A stretch of DNA of 64,000 bases from assembly GCA_024362935.1 (NCBI GenBank), contig JANCRA010000067.1, positions 2,855,921 to 2,919,920 of the forward strand, read 5' to 3'. Positions 35,451 through 49,197 of this stretch are shown here, piece by piece (positions within the stretch are counted from its first letter, which is position 1; the number at the start of each line of letters is the position of its first letter). Under the pieces are notes generated by a model, which did not search any database, was not told where the DNA came from, and was given only the letters and a program-made list of their open reading frames with translations. The DNA is from Setophaga petechia. Its lineage: Eukaryota; Chordata; Aves; Passeriformes; Parulidae. Position numbers and translations under genes: made by a program.

Positions 35451-38400
35451 AAAAATAATAGTTAAGCACTAAAGCCTGTCAAAGTGCAAAGCAACCTGTA
35501 GAGCTCCAGCTCTACATTGCTCAGTTTCTTATTCCATTACCAAATAAGAACTAGAAGGGTTATTTTTTTCCCCTCCAGGCATTCATCTTACTTGTTAAAC
35601 TGTCAGAGGGTGGACACTGGCTGTATAAGAAAGAGATAATGGAAAATGTTAACATGGTTTATGTAAGCTACTTGGACTTGAACTGCTCAACACTTCATGC
35701 CCTGTGCATCTTTCTTTTGTAGCAGATTCAGTCTCTTTGTCGTGCTACTGCTGTGCATAAATGGTCAGACAAAAGCCTTGTTTATGGATGCAGATACTTC
35801 AAGCTGCACGTACCAGTAGCTAAGAGGTGGCACAAATGAGAAACAGATTGCTAAGGGTATAAAATGCTGGGTGGTCTCAGCTCCACTGATGTGAAACAGG
35901 AGCCTGATTTCAAGGCTCCCTGCTCACCCTCTGGACTCACCTTGTGCAGATATCCCTGGTACATCAGGCCAAGCATTTAGAAGCTGATGTCTTGCCTGCT
36001 GTCACTGTGAAATACACAGGGAGTTATTACCATGCCAGAGAAACCTGGTCCTGTGTCAGGAAATCCTCTGGGATGAACATGGGAGCTGGGAGAGTGTTCA
36101 TTTATCTCCTGTTTCTGTCTTGTTCCCTAAATATCCACTGCTGGAGACTGGAAGATGTAGTAGGTAGACCCTCAGGCAGAACCAAAAGGGCTGCCCTGGT
36201 ATTTTTGAACAAGCCTGGGTTTTTTTTTTTATTTATTGAGTTTAAAAACGGCCTAAGGACTGCTCAGCTGTAGATGCCTACTTTGCAATATCCAGAGTTA
36301 CAGGAAATTAATCATTCCCCTAAGAACCTGCTTTTTCTTTGAAAGTATCCCTGAGGTAATTCCACATCAGGTGGGAGAATATTACTCACAGCCTCCTGTG
36401 TAAATAAAGGGGGAAGAGTTAATATCAGAAGGGAGATGTATTTGCAATTTTGCTGTTAATCTGTTCAAGGAGAGTGCTGGTGAGTTCATCCCTGTGGACG
36501 TGGGTGTGAAATCTTTAAATGAATCCTCAGTGTGGAGCCATACCTCAGTGGGCATGAGCTCTGAAATTTCTATATCAGCTAAACACAAGATTTCTCACTA
36601 AGATGGGGAACTTCTTATCTGAGAAATTCATTATGAGTTCTTAAATATAATGATACCTATATATGTATAAAAATATGCACATATAAGTATGTATCAATAT
36701 CTGATTATTTTAGAAATCAGAAATGCTGAAACTGTCCTTCCAGTAACCACTGGGTAAACTCAGTTCTAGGATTTAGGAGTATGATCAGGATTTTTTGCTG
36801 TCTTCTCTCCAGAAAAATGTATCTATTGTCTTGTTTGAGTTAATTTAAAACTTTGCACAGGTCTCCATTTTCTTCATGGATAAATAAACTCAGTTTACAC
36901 ATTTAATTATGCAGGATGCTCACCAATTTTTTTTTCCCCTGTTACTCCTAGAGGCTTTAAAAGTCTTGATTTTCCGAGGAGGGAAATGCTATTTCAATGC
37001 CACTGTTGCCACCTAAAGTGCTTGTCTGTTCTGCTTGGGTGAGTGCCCAGTTCACTCAGATGTGGCTGCTGTTCTTTCACATTGTTTTGATGGATTACTG
37101 GTCTTCTTTTATTTAATTTCTTATGAAACCCTCTCAGATCCAAATGTAAAAATCTTATTAGCAGGAAAAAATAAAGGTTTTTTAAGTTGCTGTAAAATAG
37201 TTTGTTGTGCTACAAATCTCTGATGTAAGTAATACAGAAATTCACCCACTAGATCTACTTTTTAAAAAAGGAATTATTTTTTACAAGATGACAGTGAAAA
37301 TTAATGTAGCCATCCATAATATTAAATTTTGGGCTGTTATTTCCCCTACCTGGAGGATAAAATTTTATGACCATTTTTGACAGGGAGACAGAGAGCTCAG
37401 GAGCAAGCAGCAATTGAAACATGCACAGTAAAAATTGTTATGTCTTCTGTTTTTCTGTTAAAATCATCAGAATTTTATCAACATCCACAAGACAATGAAA
37501 TAAACGTGTCTGTTTGATTGGGGGAAACACACAGTAAAGGAAAAATCTATGCAGCATTACATGGTATCTGTAACCTTGTTTTTCTGCAGTCCCATAGTCC
37601 ACAGATGGAACAAGCAAAGAATACTTGATTTTTGATCTGCATTGCAGATTTCAGAGCACTTTGTCACTTTTTATCTCATTCCAGGAGGCCTGACTGGGGT
37701 ATATTATGTGAAGTCCACAATTCTGCAGTTACTTCTTCCTTCCAGTGTTACAATAAACAGAAATTCGTTGTTCTGTTGACTTTGTGTAGATTAAAACTTA
37801 AAAAACTCATAGCAAAAGCAGAATCCGTGAAAGATGAGGGGTGGATATTTTTACCTCTGTTCTATGTCTGGTGAAAGATGAAAAATGAAATTATTTGCCA
37901 AGAATTCAAAGGCAGCCATCAGAGGAATATCAGAACTTGAGGCATTCTCACTCTGCAGGCTGCCTGCAGAACTTGGTTGGGCCTGAACCCAGAGCAATTA
38001 AAAGCAAGCAGCTGACATTTTTGCATTGCAAAAGTTTTAAATATTCCATGGTAGCCTGGCAAGCCCACACACAACCTGAGAGCTTTCTAATTGATTGGTG
38101 AAACTGCTCTTGCTTTTAGCTGGGTCTCTCAAGTGTTGATATCTTCATTTGATCTTCCTCAGAGGTGAAGCTCACAGTTACAATCCATGCTGAAAGAATG
38201 GATTCCATTTGAATTTTTGTGGCTGTTGGGAAGTTCCAGGGAACAGAATTAATGACTCTGGAGAAGGGAGTGAGGTGAACACAATGAATAATGCAGTGAC
38301 TGCTAAAAGCTCAAGTAAAGGGCAGTGGAGATAACTTGTCCAGTTTGAAATTCCTCTCTCTGCACCACTCTCTTCCTGTGTGAAATATCCCACTTAACAT

Positions 38401-40376
38401 ATTTTGATGTGGAGAAAATAGGATATAAATGTTATGACACTCACAGTGGTTGGTGTGTTTTGTGCTGCAGAAACACCTCTATGCCCTGCAAAAGATGATA
38501 TTTCAAAGGTTTTATAGAAGGTGATCAGCATTAGAAAAACATCTGTCCTCCTTATCTGTGCCATGGATACAGCTGGTTATTGATATGGAAATGTTAATTG
38601 GGGATGCTGTGGGTGTGTTTATAGGGTAAATATATTTGCTTAATTAATTAATAGGCAAAGTGGGCAAGGCTGTCATGGGAGAGGATAAGGATGTGGGCAA
38701 GGCAAAATCCTTACCTGATCATGTCCAGCCTTTGTGTGATCTGAGCAGGAGCTGGGAAGTCTCAAACACAGGATCAAACCTGACAAGGAAATTGAAACAC
38801 AAGTGAGTTAAAGCAAGCTCTTGAGTCACTCTGGTCCTGGCAGACCTCACTGAATATTGCAGAATATTCTGGCACAATGCCTAGGAGGGGTCAGCTGTGG
38901 GATTTACCTCAAAGAGAATTTGCCCAAACACCTCAGCACACGCAGTTACAGGGTTTAAGGTGTGACAGAAGTGCTGCTAACCCTGTTACCATGACAGCCT
39001 TTGGTCTGTCCAGCACTTCTCTACCTGGAATCTCTCAGGCTGTCCATGAATAAGCAGCAGAAGTGCTGCATTCCAAAACTCTTTTTTAATTTCTCTTCAT
39101 GTCAGTGCTGTCTGAGTCAGTGTTTTCCTTCACCTTCTCTATCCTGTTCCTGGGACAGAAAAGATTCAGTGCTCATTTGGGGATTTCACTGGCTGGGGAG
39201 GGGCTGAGCAGCTGGGGCACAGCTGAGTGTGTCTCTCCTCTTCTCCACACTTTTCCTTTACTCTCTTCCCTCTTCCTTCCTGCTCCTTCCCAAATTCCTG
39301 AGATGTGAGACATCCACCTCTCACTCCATCTTCCTCTTTGGACCCTCAGGTCCTCCTCTTAATCTTGTTACAGATTTCTAGGTGTCCCCACCAGTCCTTA
39401 TTCACCTTACAGAGCCTGCTGGGCTGTTGGGAAGATGGGGGTGGTGGAGATGAGGTGGAGCAGGATCCAGAGCTGGACTTTGCTTTGAAAATCAGAGTAT
39501 CTGGGACTTTTTAGGGTTTTCTTCTCCTGCTGCCATTTCTGCACAAGCTCAGTGGTCTAAGACTGAATGGAGAAGCAGCTGCCATGGGATATTCCAAGAA
39601 AAATTTTCTTTCAGTTCCCCTGCTGTACTGAAGGATTCCCAAGGAGAAAATACATTTACAGCCAGAGTGTTTGCTCTTCCTTCCTGGTTAGGAATTTCCA
39701 ACACAATGGCAATGATAACATAAAATTTCCCATAGGTAAAAACAAACTTTAAAACATCTGCTTAAAAGCTTAATACTTCTGGTTGCTAGTCATTGCCTAA
39801 GTGAGAGTAAACTGAATTTTACCTTTAGAAAACTCCAAATCATGCAGATTTAGGAATGTGTTTCATTTTCAACAATTACTGCTAGAGATTCAAAAAAAAA
39901 ATCTTGATTTTCGTAACTGTAAATATTTTCCTTTAACAAGGGAAAATATTTTACAAGCTTGGAAAATCCATTTATTAAAAAAAAAAATCATATTAAATCC
40001 ATAAAGGAAAAAAATGTCCTTAAAATCTATTTCTTCCCATTATGTCTAATCAGAAAATGATGAGAAAATTATTAGAAAGTTAGAGGCTTGTCTGAGTAAA
40101 TGCAGAGATTTCCACACTTTAAAATAATGAAGATAAAACTCACTCTCCACCATGGATGCCTAAAATTAGAAGAGAATAATTCTGCCCCTCAATTTTATCC
40201 TCCTATTCTCTGCTTTCATTCATTTTAGTACAATTAAGGTATCATCAACATTTTCCAGCCCTTGGCTTGCATTTTTTGTGTGTTTCTCCAATAAACTGAA
40301 TAGTAAATATCCAAGGAAATTGCTGTTCTGAACAACAGGGGTTCAATTAGGGAAAGCAGCAAGTTCATTTTGAAGA

Positions 40377-40630
40377 ATGATCCTAGAATTATTGGAATCA
40401 TTTGTGTGGAAAAGACCTTTACAGTCATCAAGTCTGGCCATAAATCCAGCACTGCCAAGCCCAGCACTCAGCAATGTCCCCAAGTGCCACATCTACAGAG
40501 TGGCTCCACCCTTCCCTGAGCCTGGCTTGATGCCTCCAGCCCTTTTGATGAGGAATTTTTTTCCTAATATCCAATTTAAACCTTCCCTGGTGCAGCTGGA
40601 GGCCATTTCCTCTTGTCCTATCACTTGCTG
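40377..40630 (-). mobile_element. CR1 LINE 3' fragment
   Basis: Reversed CR1 landmarks appear in order: 'gaaaagacctttacagtcat', 'cccaagtgccacatctacag', 'ttcctaatatccaatttaaa', 'ccttccctggtgcagctgga' and 'ggccatttcctcttgtccta'. Confidence 0.88.
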
Positions 40631-42088
40631 TTTGCCATATAACATTTTATTTTCCATTGCTGTGGGCTTCTGCTTCCACAATTTGTGTGCCACTGAAGAC
40701 CAGTTTTGGTGATTCATAACGAAGGAATCTACTTTAATGCTGAAATAACTGCATTTTTGTGTCATCAGCACACTTTGGTGTAGATTATGTATGTTCAGAA
40801 ATGTAAAAGAGGGGTTGTTTAGACTTTGGCTCCTTAGAACTGGAGTGGTTGTTTAAGTGCAGGCAGAATTATTTGAAAACTTTTTAAATTACATTTTGTC
40901 AGCAGCAAGAGGGACAATTTGAGTCAGGTGATAGAGCCAAGGAGGGAGAGGAGGACACATCATGTCCAAAGGCAAGGGAACAAGGATTAAAAAGATGCAG
41001 AGTCTGTTTCTGGCCTGTTCATGCTTCAACCTCCATATTTTTGTCCTCCTGGAGAGGGCCAGGTCACCCAGGTGTCTGCCTGCCTCTGAACCAGCCACTG
41101 TCTTTGCTGATTTACAGTCAGTGAACAGAAAGAGGCATCTCCAGAGGGATGGCTCCTGCTAGGAGCAAGTCACAGGATAAAATAAATTGAGTCATGAAGG
41201 CATTTGTATTCCTTGCTGGAAGGTTACCAGCTCTTGTTGGAAAACTTCATTTTCTATACCTGCTTCTTTGCAAATCCATGTAAACTCTGCATTCAGAGGT
41301 TCCCAGCTGCTTTCTATTTTAATAGTTTTTCCTTTGTTTTTACTGTTTCAGCCCATTAATGAAACCTTTTAGGAGACCAATGAGTTCTCATTTTCTTGGG
41401 CACTGCTAATCTCAGAGATGGAAACTCCAAATCTGTCTCATGGTTATAAATCATACTTTTATTGTTAGGATTCATTTTCTCATTAGGGTAGGATCTAGAA
41501 GCTAAACCAGATCAGCATGTCTCTTGGGATAAACACTGCAGATCTCAACATAATCAGAATGGAGGAGAATTTTATCCTTTAAACAGTAAGAGTTTATAGT
41601 TGTTTGTTTGCCTCCTTCCTTCCCTTTGTATTTATTCTGCAAAGGATGTGCTTCAATGAGATTTTTCTTAACTGCTGCTCTTAAAATTACATCAGTCCCA
41701 AACTGATGGGCTGTATTAAAAGTACAAGTGTAAATGCTGAAAAATTAAAATCTCTTTGTTATGCAAATGGAAGATACTCAGCAGGAAAATCCCCCAAATC
41801 AGCACTTTGCAGTAGCTGGGTATTTTTTGAGTGCTTTGCAGGAATCTGGCAATGTTGAGTTCTTGGTCCTAAGCAGTTCAACTCCTACTGGGTCCAGAAA
41901 ATGGGGCAAAATGAGTTGTTTTAGTGCTGTAGCTCTAGCTGGTTGTTTGTTACAGCCTCCCCCATGCTTCAACACACACCATGGATTTGTGAAGTCAGCA
42001 GATGCAGTTACAGGGTACAGCTCATTATTTCTAATTATTTCTTCACTTTCCTCTTAGTTGGTGCTATTGGTTGGTAAAAACAAATTGT

Positions 42089-42575
42089 AGAGTCATGGAA
42101 TGGTTTGGGTTGGAAGGGATCTCAAAGACAATTTAGTTCTGGGCAGGGACAACTTCCACTATCCCAGGCTGCTCCAAGCCCTGTCCAACCTGGCCTTGGG
42201 CACTTCCAGGGATCCAGGGGCAGCCACAGCTGCTCTGGGCACCCTGTGCCAGGTTCCCACCCTCACAGGGAACAATTTTTTTCCCAAAATCCAATCTAAA
42301 GCTCCTCTGTGGCAGTAGGAAGCCATTCCCCCTCGTCCTGCCACTCCAGCCCTTGTAAAGAGTCTCTCTCCATCTTTCTTGTTGGCTCCTTCAGGCATTT
42401 GGGTCACCCCAAAGCTTCTCCTCTCCAGGCTGAACAAACACAATTCTCCCAGCCTTTCCTCCCAGCAGAGCTGCTCCATCCCTCTGATCACCCTGGTGCC
42501 TCCTCTGCCCTCACTCCCACAGCTCCTTGTCCTTCCTGTGCTGGGCACCCCAAGCTGGACACATCCAGGTTGGGA
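42089..42575 (-). mobile_element. CR1 LINE fragment, longest copy here (~490 bp)
   Basis: Starting at 'agtcatggaatggtttgggt' the element continues through 'tccaacctggccttgggcac', 'gccattccccctcgtcctgc', 'ctcctctccaggctgaacaa' and 'ccctctgatcaccctggtgc' to 'caagctggacacatccagg'. The overlapping 146- and 178-codon open frames in this region are CR1 read in the wrong frame or strand. Confidence 0.93.
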
Positions 42576-43410
42576 ACAGGATTCCTGCATAGCCAACATA
42601 AAATCATCACAGAAAAATGTACAAAAACAAAAGCCAAAGCAAAGCCTCAGTGGAAGTGTTCAACTCTGCACAAAGTGAGGCTGGTTTTACAGGAGAGTTC
42701 TCCCAGGCCTGATTTCAGATGGAATTCCTGTCCCTCAGCCTGGACATTTATAGCACAGACATGTCCCAGGGAGCAGGTCAGCCCAGGTTGTTTTGTTTTT
42801 ATTGCTAATGGAGAAAGAGACACTTCTAGAAGACAATTTATCTGATCCAATTTAAGTGCCTCCTTTATGGTGACAGAAATCATCCCAGAGAATCCACTGA
42901 CTTCACAGAGTGGATCCCTCTTGACTTTTAAGGGAACCTGGAAACTTCTGTGCCCTGACAGCTCCTCTGCACACCATAAACTGAGACAAATGATCCCAGC
43001 CACATCAGCTGCAGCTCACAGGAGGGCTGGCATGAGCAGTGCCCATCCATCAAATTTTTATGGACTGCTTAGTTTATATTTTCTGCAGGTTTTGCCTCCA
43101 GCAAAGACTTTTTGGGAACATAATCCATAAAATCCAGTATAATTCTGCTGAAGAAGGGTGATGTTTTCTTCTAAAAAACATAAATTGCTTATTCTTATAT
43201 AAGAAGTTTCTTATAAGTAGATCATGGTTTTTTTGGTTTTTTTTTTTAATCTGAAGAGGGTAAATTGGGCTGTTTTTTTGTCTCCATAAAACAATTTTGA
43301 ATCCATGGCTCTCTTGGTGTATGGGAACACTCAGCTATTGATTCCTGTGGAAAGTGGAATTTTAATGTAAAACTCACAGAACTGTGTTGGAGAAATAACT
43401 TTCATTTATA

Positions 43411-43705
43411 ATCATAGAATGGGTTGCAAGGGACTTTAAAGTTCATTTAGTCCCAATGCCATAACAATAAGAACAGTAATAATAAGAATATTAATATTAA
43501 TGATAATATTATATAATAAGGCATATAAATAAATCAAAATATCTAAAATAAAAAATAGATGTGGAGAAAGCTTTAAAAGGTTTAAGATACATAATGTAGA
43601 AAACCACAGTTAAGTCAGACACCTCAGACTCCACTTCTAGGAAATTGCAAGTGTTGGAACAGGTCTCCAATAGGTCCAGCCTGGCCTTGAACACTTATCC
43701 ACATC
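43411..43705 (-). mobile_element. CR1 fragment split by AT-rich insertion
   Basis: 43411-43458 ('atcatagaatgggttgcaag', 'ggactttaaagttcatttag') and 43663-43705 ('tctccaataggtccagcctg', 'gccttgaacactt') are consecutive parts of one reversed CR1 3' end. About 200 bp of AT-rich sequence, including ATT/AAT-like simple repeat around 43462-43560, separates them. Confidence 0.7.
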
Positions 43706-46700
43706 TAAAATTTAAGGATCCAACCCATTTATTTCATTTGGGAAGCTGCAGATTTAAAAAAAAAATCTAGGAAACTGATGTAAATTCCTGCTCAAAATCA
43801 TACACCTTTGTTCTTCTATCTACATTTTCTGTCACCTGGCAAGCTAAAAATTCAGTACAATTCAGACTAAATAATTAAGGTGTAATTTAAATGACCCCTA
43901 GGATGTTTCAGCCCAACTCTAGCTAATTTTATATTCAAAGACAGAAGGAAAGGCCAAGAAAATCCATTTGTCCATTATCACTGGCATTTTTGTTCTATCT
44001 GTTTTAGACTGTCTCAAAGGATTTGGGATAAAATGACCACAGCCAAGGCTCTTTATTCAAAGCTACTTCTAATTCATGGAAAATAAAGTATTTTCTGCCA
44101 TGCCTGATGGGCTGGCTGGCTTGTGTCTCAGTTAGAATTAAAAATATTCAAGCTAACTCAGAGAAGTCATACCAGGACAATGTTAAAATCTACATCCCTC
44201 CCTGGCTGGTGGGGAAAAAATTGATTTTGATTCAGGATATACCCAAGAGTTTGGGTGAGCAGTGAGTGACAGAGATGTAGAGCAAAGTTCATCCCAAATT
44301 ATTATTCTGGGGTGATCAAAGCTACTTGTCTTTTATTCTGGTACTCAATGTGGCTTTAAAAAAAGATAGAAAAAAATTGTTCTGTTTCCACAAAACAATT
44401 TAGGTTTGACTAACTCAGCCCTTCTGATCCAAAAGAAGCAGGGGAAAAAGAAACAATCAGAAACTTTCACTTGGCAGTGGTCTGATGTTTGATGATTGAT
44501 CCATCAGGAGCAAAATGAACCAGCCTGGGAAATTGGTATTGAGGTGGGAAATAAGTTGGAAATGAGCTGGCAGAAGGCTGAAATCACACTGAGCTGGAAA
44601 AGGAACTGAGCTGTGGTTTCGGAGTGGAGCGATGCAGCGTGGGGAGGAATGGGTGATGGAGGCAAGCACTGCTGGCCACCTCAAACCATCATCTCTGTGC
44701 AGCTCACAAACTTGGGTGGAAAAGGAAGTTTTCTCTTCAGGGAAATTCATCTCTTACTGTAACAACACTTTCTGCTGCCAAAGGCAGGACAGTACAATGC
44801 ATCTTTTTCCACATGCAGATCTCTGTATAGAGCAGTGAACTCCTGTTTTGATTGCTTTTTGATAGATTTTGATTCTGCATTCAGGTAACTCCAAGCAGGA
44901 TTTTTTTTGCAGTGTTTCTGTCCTCAATCAGACGTTTCCTTTGCAGTAATGAAGAATTAGGAGAGCCCTCCAGTGGCCGAGGGAAAGGGATGAGCTCTGG
45001 CAGAGAGCCAGACCAGCCTGGAAACCAGGGGCAGAAATAATCTGCAGCATATTTCAGAGCTAGGAACTTCTGTTAGGGATGGCTTGTACCCCACTGACAT
45101 TAGTCCTTTGATCCAGAGGAATCCCACAGCACCTGAGAAACTCTGTGAGTGAAATAATATGTGGGTATTCCTTCATTATTTCAGTCTAAAAAAGGGCTAT
45201 TTGCATGAAGGGGATAAACTTTAGGGATAAACTGATAGCTTTTATACTTAATAACTTTACAGGAACTGAAAATCACAAGAACTTTGTCCTCACAAAGGTA
45301 ATTCTTAGTATTCAGAATGCAATAACCGCCAAAAAAATCTCTTCAAAAGAAAATTATTAATTATTATTCCTTCATTTTGTAGTCCCCAAAGGTAAAGCCC
45401 TGATGAGCAGGTCCTTGTTGCCTCAAACATTGCTGTAAGTGATGATTCTGATGATCTTATTAACTGGGAAAGGGAAGAAATGCTGGAAAATAATTTTTTC
45501 CATGCATCAGTCACAGATTCTGACATCTGCTTATGATAACTGGCAGTTAGCAACACCATGGCTGGGCACTCTGGGGGGTGGTGGGACATTTGGAAGGTTA
45601 ACAAGGAGATTTGATGAGTTCAGAAGAGGAGCATCCCTTGCTTAGCAACGAGATGTTGTTATCTTGCCTTTGCAGTTGAGTGTGAGAGCATGTGAGTGAC
45701 AAAATGTTTAATCAGAATGTTCCATGTTTTCCCCAAACTCATTGTTTAATATTCATTGGGGTGAGACGTGCAGTTTTCCAAATAAAAACCACATTAACAC
45801 ATCCTGGGGAAAGAAACCCAGCTGTGCTGTCAAGCAGATTGGGAGTGCCACACTTCCCAGGATTAATTTGTTGCTGCACCTGTTATTAAAATCTCTATCC
45901 CACTATCAGCTACTTGATGACATTTTCCCATGTTTTATATCTATGCTGAAATAAATCTGTTTCAATGTTGGTGCTTATTTCAGTTTTCAGCTGTTTTGCT
46001 TTGAATTCGTGTGGATTGATGCCTGGCTTTTGTAAAAATCCACTGTAACAAATGCTGATGGAACCAGTTACAGATTGAGATCTGCATATCCAATGTCTTG
46101 ATAAGAACGGAAGAAACTTGGGTTTTGAGGCTTTAAACTGTTTTCCAAGGTTTATACTTATTCTGGAAGTTCTTAGCCATAAAATGGGCACAGACAATTT
46201 ACAGGTGGTTCAAATGGTATGATTTAAAATAATAGGATTCTGTAGGTTTTATACAAGATCATTAAAATTCAAATAAAAACATAGCATTTTAACAAATATG
46301 TGTGCATTTCAAAGCAGCATGAAGTCCTAACTTTCAATTTCTGTCTGACATGTAAGTAAAACTCCAAAACCCATCTCAGATATGTGATGTGTTAGCAGTT
46401 GACAGCTCTTTCCAAAGTACAAACATATCTTGGGGTGAGTAACATCCTTCTAAGTAGAATATCTAAGAGTTGTAAATTTGAAGAAGATATTTTTCTCCAA
46501 ATTAAATGAATCATCATTCTCTGAAAGTGTCCATTTCCCTGGAGACTGTTAGAGAACCTGATTTAGTCTAGACACCCAAATTTTAGGTGGCTGGAATTAG
46601 GTGAGATGAATCCTTCTGTCTCTATGAACCTCTCAAATACCCTGAACCATGCAAGCCCTGAAGTACCCTGAGCTGCAGAAGAAGAAATACTGGCCCTGGT

Positions 46701-48512
46701 GGTGAAAACATCAAGGGGTAGTGAGCCCAGCTAGGGAGGAGATCTGGGGAGGGATTTTTTATCCCAGGAGATATCCAAAATTATGTGAGGTCTCTGATTC
46801 CAGACCCAGGCACAAGCTATTGCAGCAGAATTAATGTTCTGACATCCTCCCTGTTCTTCTGGGGCTACAAACGTGTGCAGCAGCAGTTTAAAAATCACAG
46901 GTCAGGCAATTATTACATTCTTTTTCCTCAGTTATCATGACCATAATAATATTATGATAATCTATTTTCATGCCTAATCACTCCAGCTGGGGTCTGGTGT
47001 GACTGGATCCTCCTCAGTGTCTGGTGAAAATGATGTGTTTGAGAACCCCTGTCTGAATTCTCAAAGTCAGTATTCTGCTCATGATTCCTGCCACTTCATT
47101 TCCAGGCTTTTTCTCTGGTGTTTGCTGAGTGGTGGCTGGCAAAGAGATGCAAATCTATTACACAGTGTTTGTGTTGTATTGATTTCCTCTGGTAAATAAT
47201 TCCATTAAATCTAAGACATGGAATCTCTGAACATAATGCTGCTGGCATTGTGATGGTCCTGTCCTAACAGGACATTTTTCTTATATTTATTCCTGATGTG
47301 TTTAATTTCAAATAGTTTTGCATGCTCTCCTGTGAAATGATATGCCCAAAGTTATGGGATTACAGCTGCCAAACCCCTCCAGGGAGACGAGGTGAGTGAG
47401 TGTGGAAAAGCTCAGCAAACAATTTGATCTTTGTTCAGGGCATCTGGAATGGGAATTATCTGATTAATACAGACATTTACATCAATCCAAGCTGGTTTGT
47501 CTTATAGACAGCAAAGATCTACTCAGGGTAATGGTTAGAGCTGAGGACAAAATCAATATCATCAGGTGAATCTCATTGCAAAAGTTCCTGGTTTTTTTCT
47601 GTTGGTTGCACACCTCAGTTAACTGGAATCTCTGGAAACATTTGCACTGAGGACAGCATAAGAGAAGTGTCCAAAATTTGTTTCCTCTCTGGAATGTGTT
47701 GTAAACATAACAATTCAACAAAGGGGAGAAAATTGTCAGAAAAACTTTAGTTGCTCTACAAGGCTTGTGCTACTCTTTGTGTTTTAGGAGGTTTCCTACA
47801 TTGATGAATGATTTAAATTAACTCAAGGAATAAAAATCTATTACATAGAGTAAAGCCTGTGTAATAATAGTGAAAGCCTTCCTGTGCCATGCTGCTGTGA
47901 TGGGATTCTTCCCTTTTATGACAGCCCAGTTTTCCCAGTCTGATGTCTCCAGGTGTCCCAGAACTTGAGATGCCTGAGGACAAAATATTTGCCCTGTGGC
48001 TGCTGCTTCAGAAGGGATGGGTCTTCCCAAGGTCCTGAGTTTCTCTGCCAGCCTCATGTGGCCATTCCAGACATGCTGGAGTATCTCAGATCTTGCAGGT
48101 CACACACTTCTGGGCAGTGGAATCAGAGTCTAGATCCTTCTTGCTAGTAAATGGCAGCTTTGATAACTCATGGAAAGCAGAGGATCAGAACAATCTTGAG
48201 AGCTGGCAACTCTGCAGTGTTTCAGTCTGTTATAAGTCCTCGATTTTGCACTTGGTTTGGGTCCAAAGGAGTACAGAAGCCCCTAGCCCAGGGTCCCAAA
48301 GCCAGACTGATGGTGCTCTTCAAAGAAAACCCAAGCAAATATGAGTTGGATGGTTTAAAACTGGGAGTCATGACATTGTAACTACCATGTGTGCTGGGCC
48401 ATTAAGGCAGGGCCCAGACCCCAAAGGGTTAATTTTCTTGTTCTGGTAAAGCTGCTTAGGAAGCCCTATTGATTAGATCATGGCAATTTGGATCAGGCTG
48501 GTTTTATTGGTT

Positions 48513-49197
48513 TGTCTTGGTTTGAAATGACAGGTGTCTGTTAAGGGAGGCAGGAGCTTCTCTTGAAATGGAAAATGTAAACCCCCTCCTTCTGAATTAT
48601 TATAATTTTGAAATAAAGGGGCTCTCAGGCAAAGATGTGGGCATAGGAATAACAGTTCTTATATTAGAAAAAATACAAATGCAGTACTACAGAGCAACCC
48701 TGACAGTCAGACCATGCCCTGCCCCTGTGCCAGGGTGGTGTCCCAGCCCCATCCCAGGGGGGCTCAGCCCTCCTGCAGTGCCAGCTGTGGCTCTGCTGGA
48801 GCAGGGATCCTGCACAAGGGGGGAGTTTTCCTCTGCAGCTCCAGGGCTGCTGCAGATGGGCCTGGGCTCCCTCTGGCCATGCAGGGCAGCAGAAAGCTGC
48901 TCCTCTGGCAATGCAGGGGGCAAAGGCTGCTGTGCTGGGCCAGGCTCAGCTTGGATCCAGGTAGGAATGCTTGGCTCCTGCCCTGGGCACAGCATCTCCC
49001 CATGGGATGGGGGAATGGGATCAGCCCTGCAGGGACACTCAGTGGCCATGGACAGCAGAGATCTCCTGCAGGGAGGGTTGGCTGTGGGAGAGAGAAAGAA
49101 AAAACTGCCCCAGGAACAGCAGAGAACTGCCCCAGCTCTGACAGATGGCAATAGAACACAAACCCCCTGCCACATCTTGCATTTCCAACCTAAGGCA
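48513..49197. mobile_element. Probable solo LTR, songbird ERV type
   Basis: The block from 'tgtcttggtttgaaatgaca' through 'aggcaggagcttctcttgaa' and 'ggggctctcaggcaaagatg' to '...ccaacctaaggca' is preceded by TGGTT and followed by TGGTA, a plausible 5-bp target duplication with one change. The first 200 bp match a repeat I know as common in songbird genomes, and the rest is GC-rich. The 211-codon frame at 48568-49203 and its antisense partners come from this stop-poor repeat. Orientation is not decided. Confidence 0.55.

Noticed and set aside
42159..42845. 146- and 178-codon frames near 42.5 kb
   Set aside because: Most of their length is a reversed CR1 copy. Neither frame resembles the CR1 reverse transcriptase reading.
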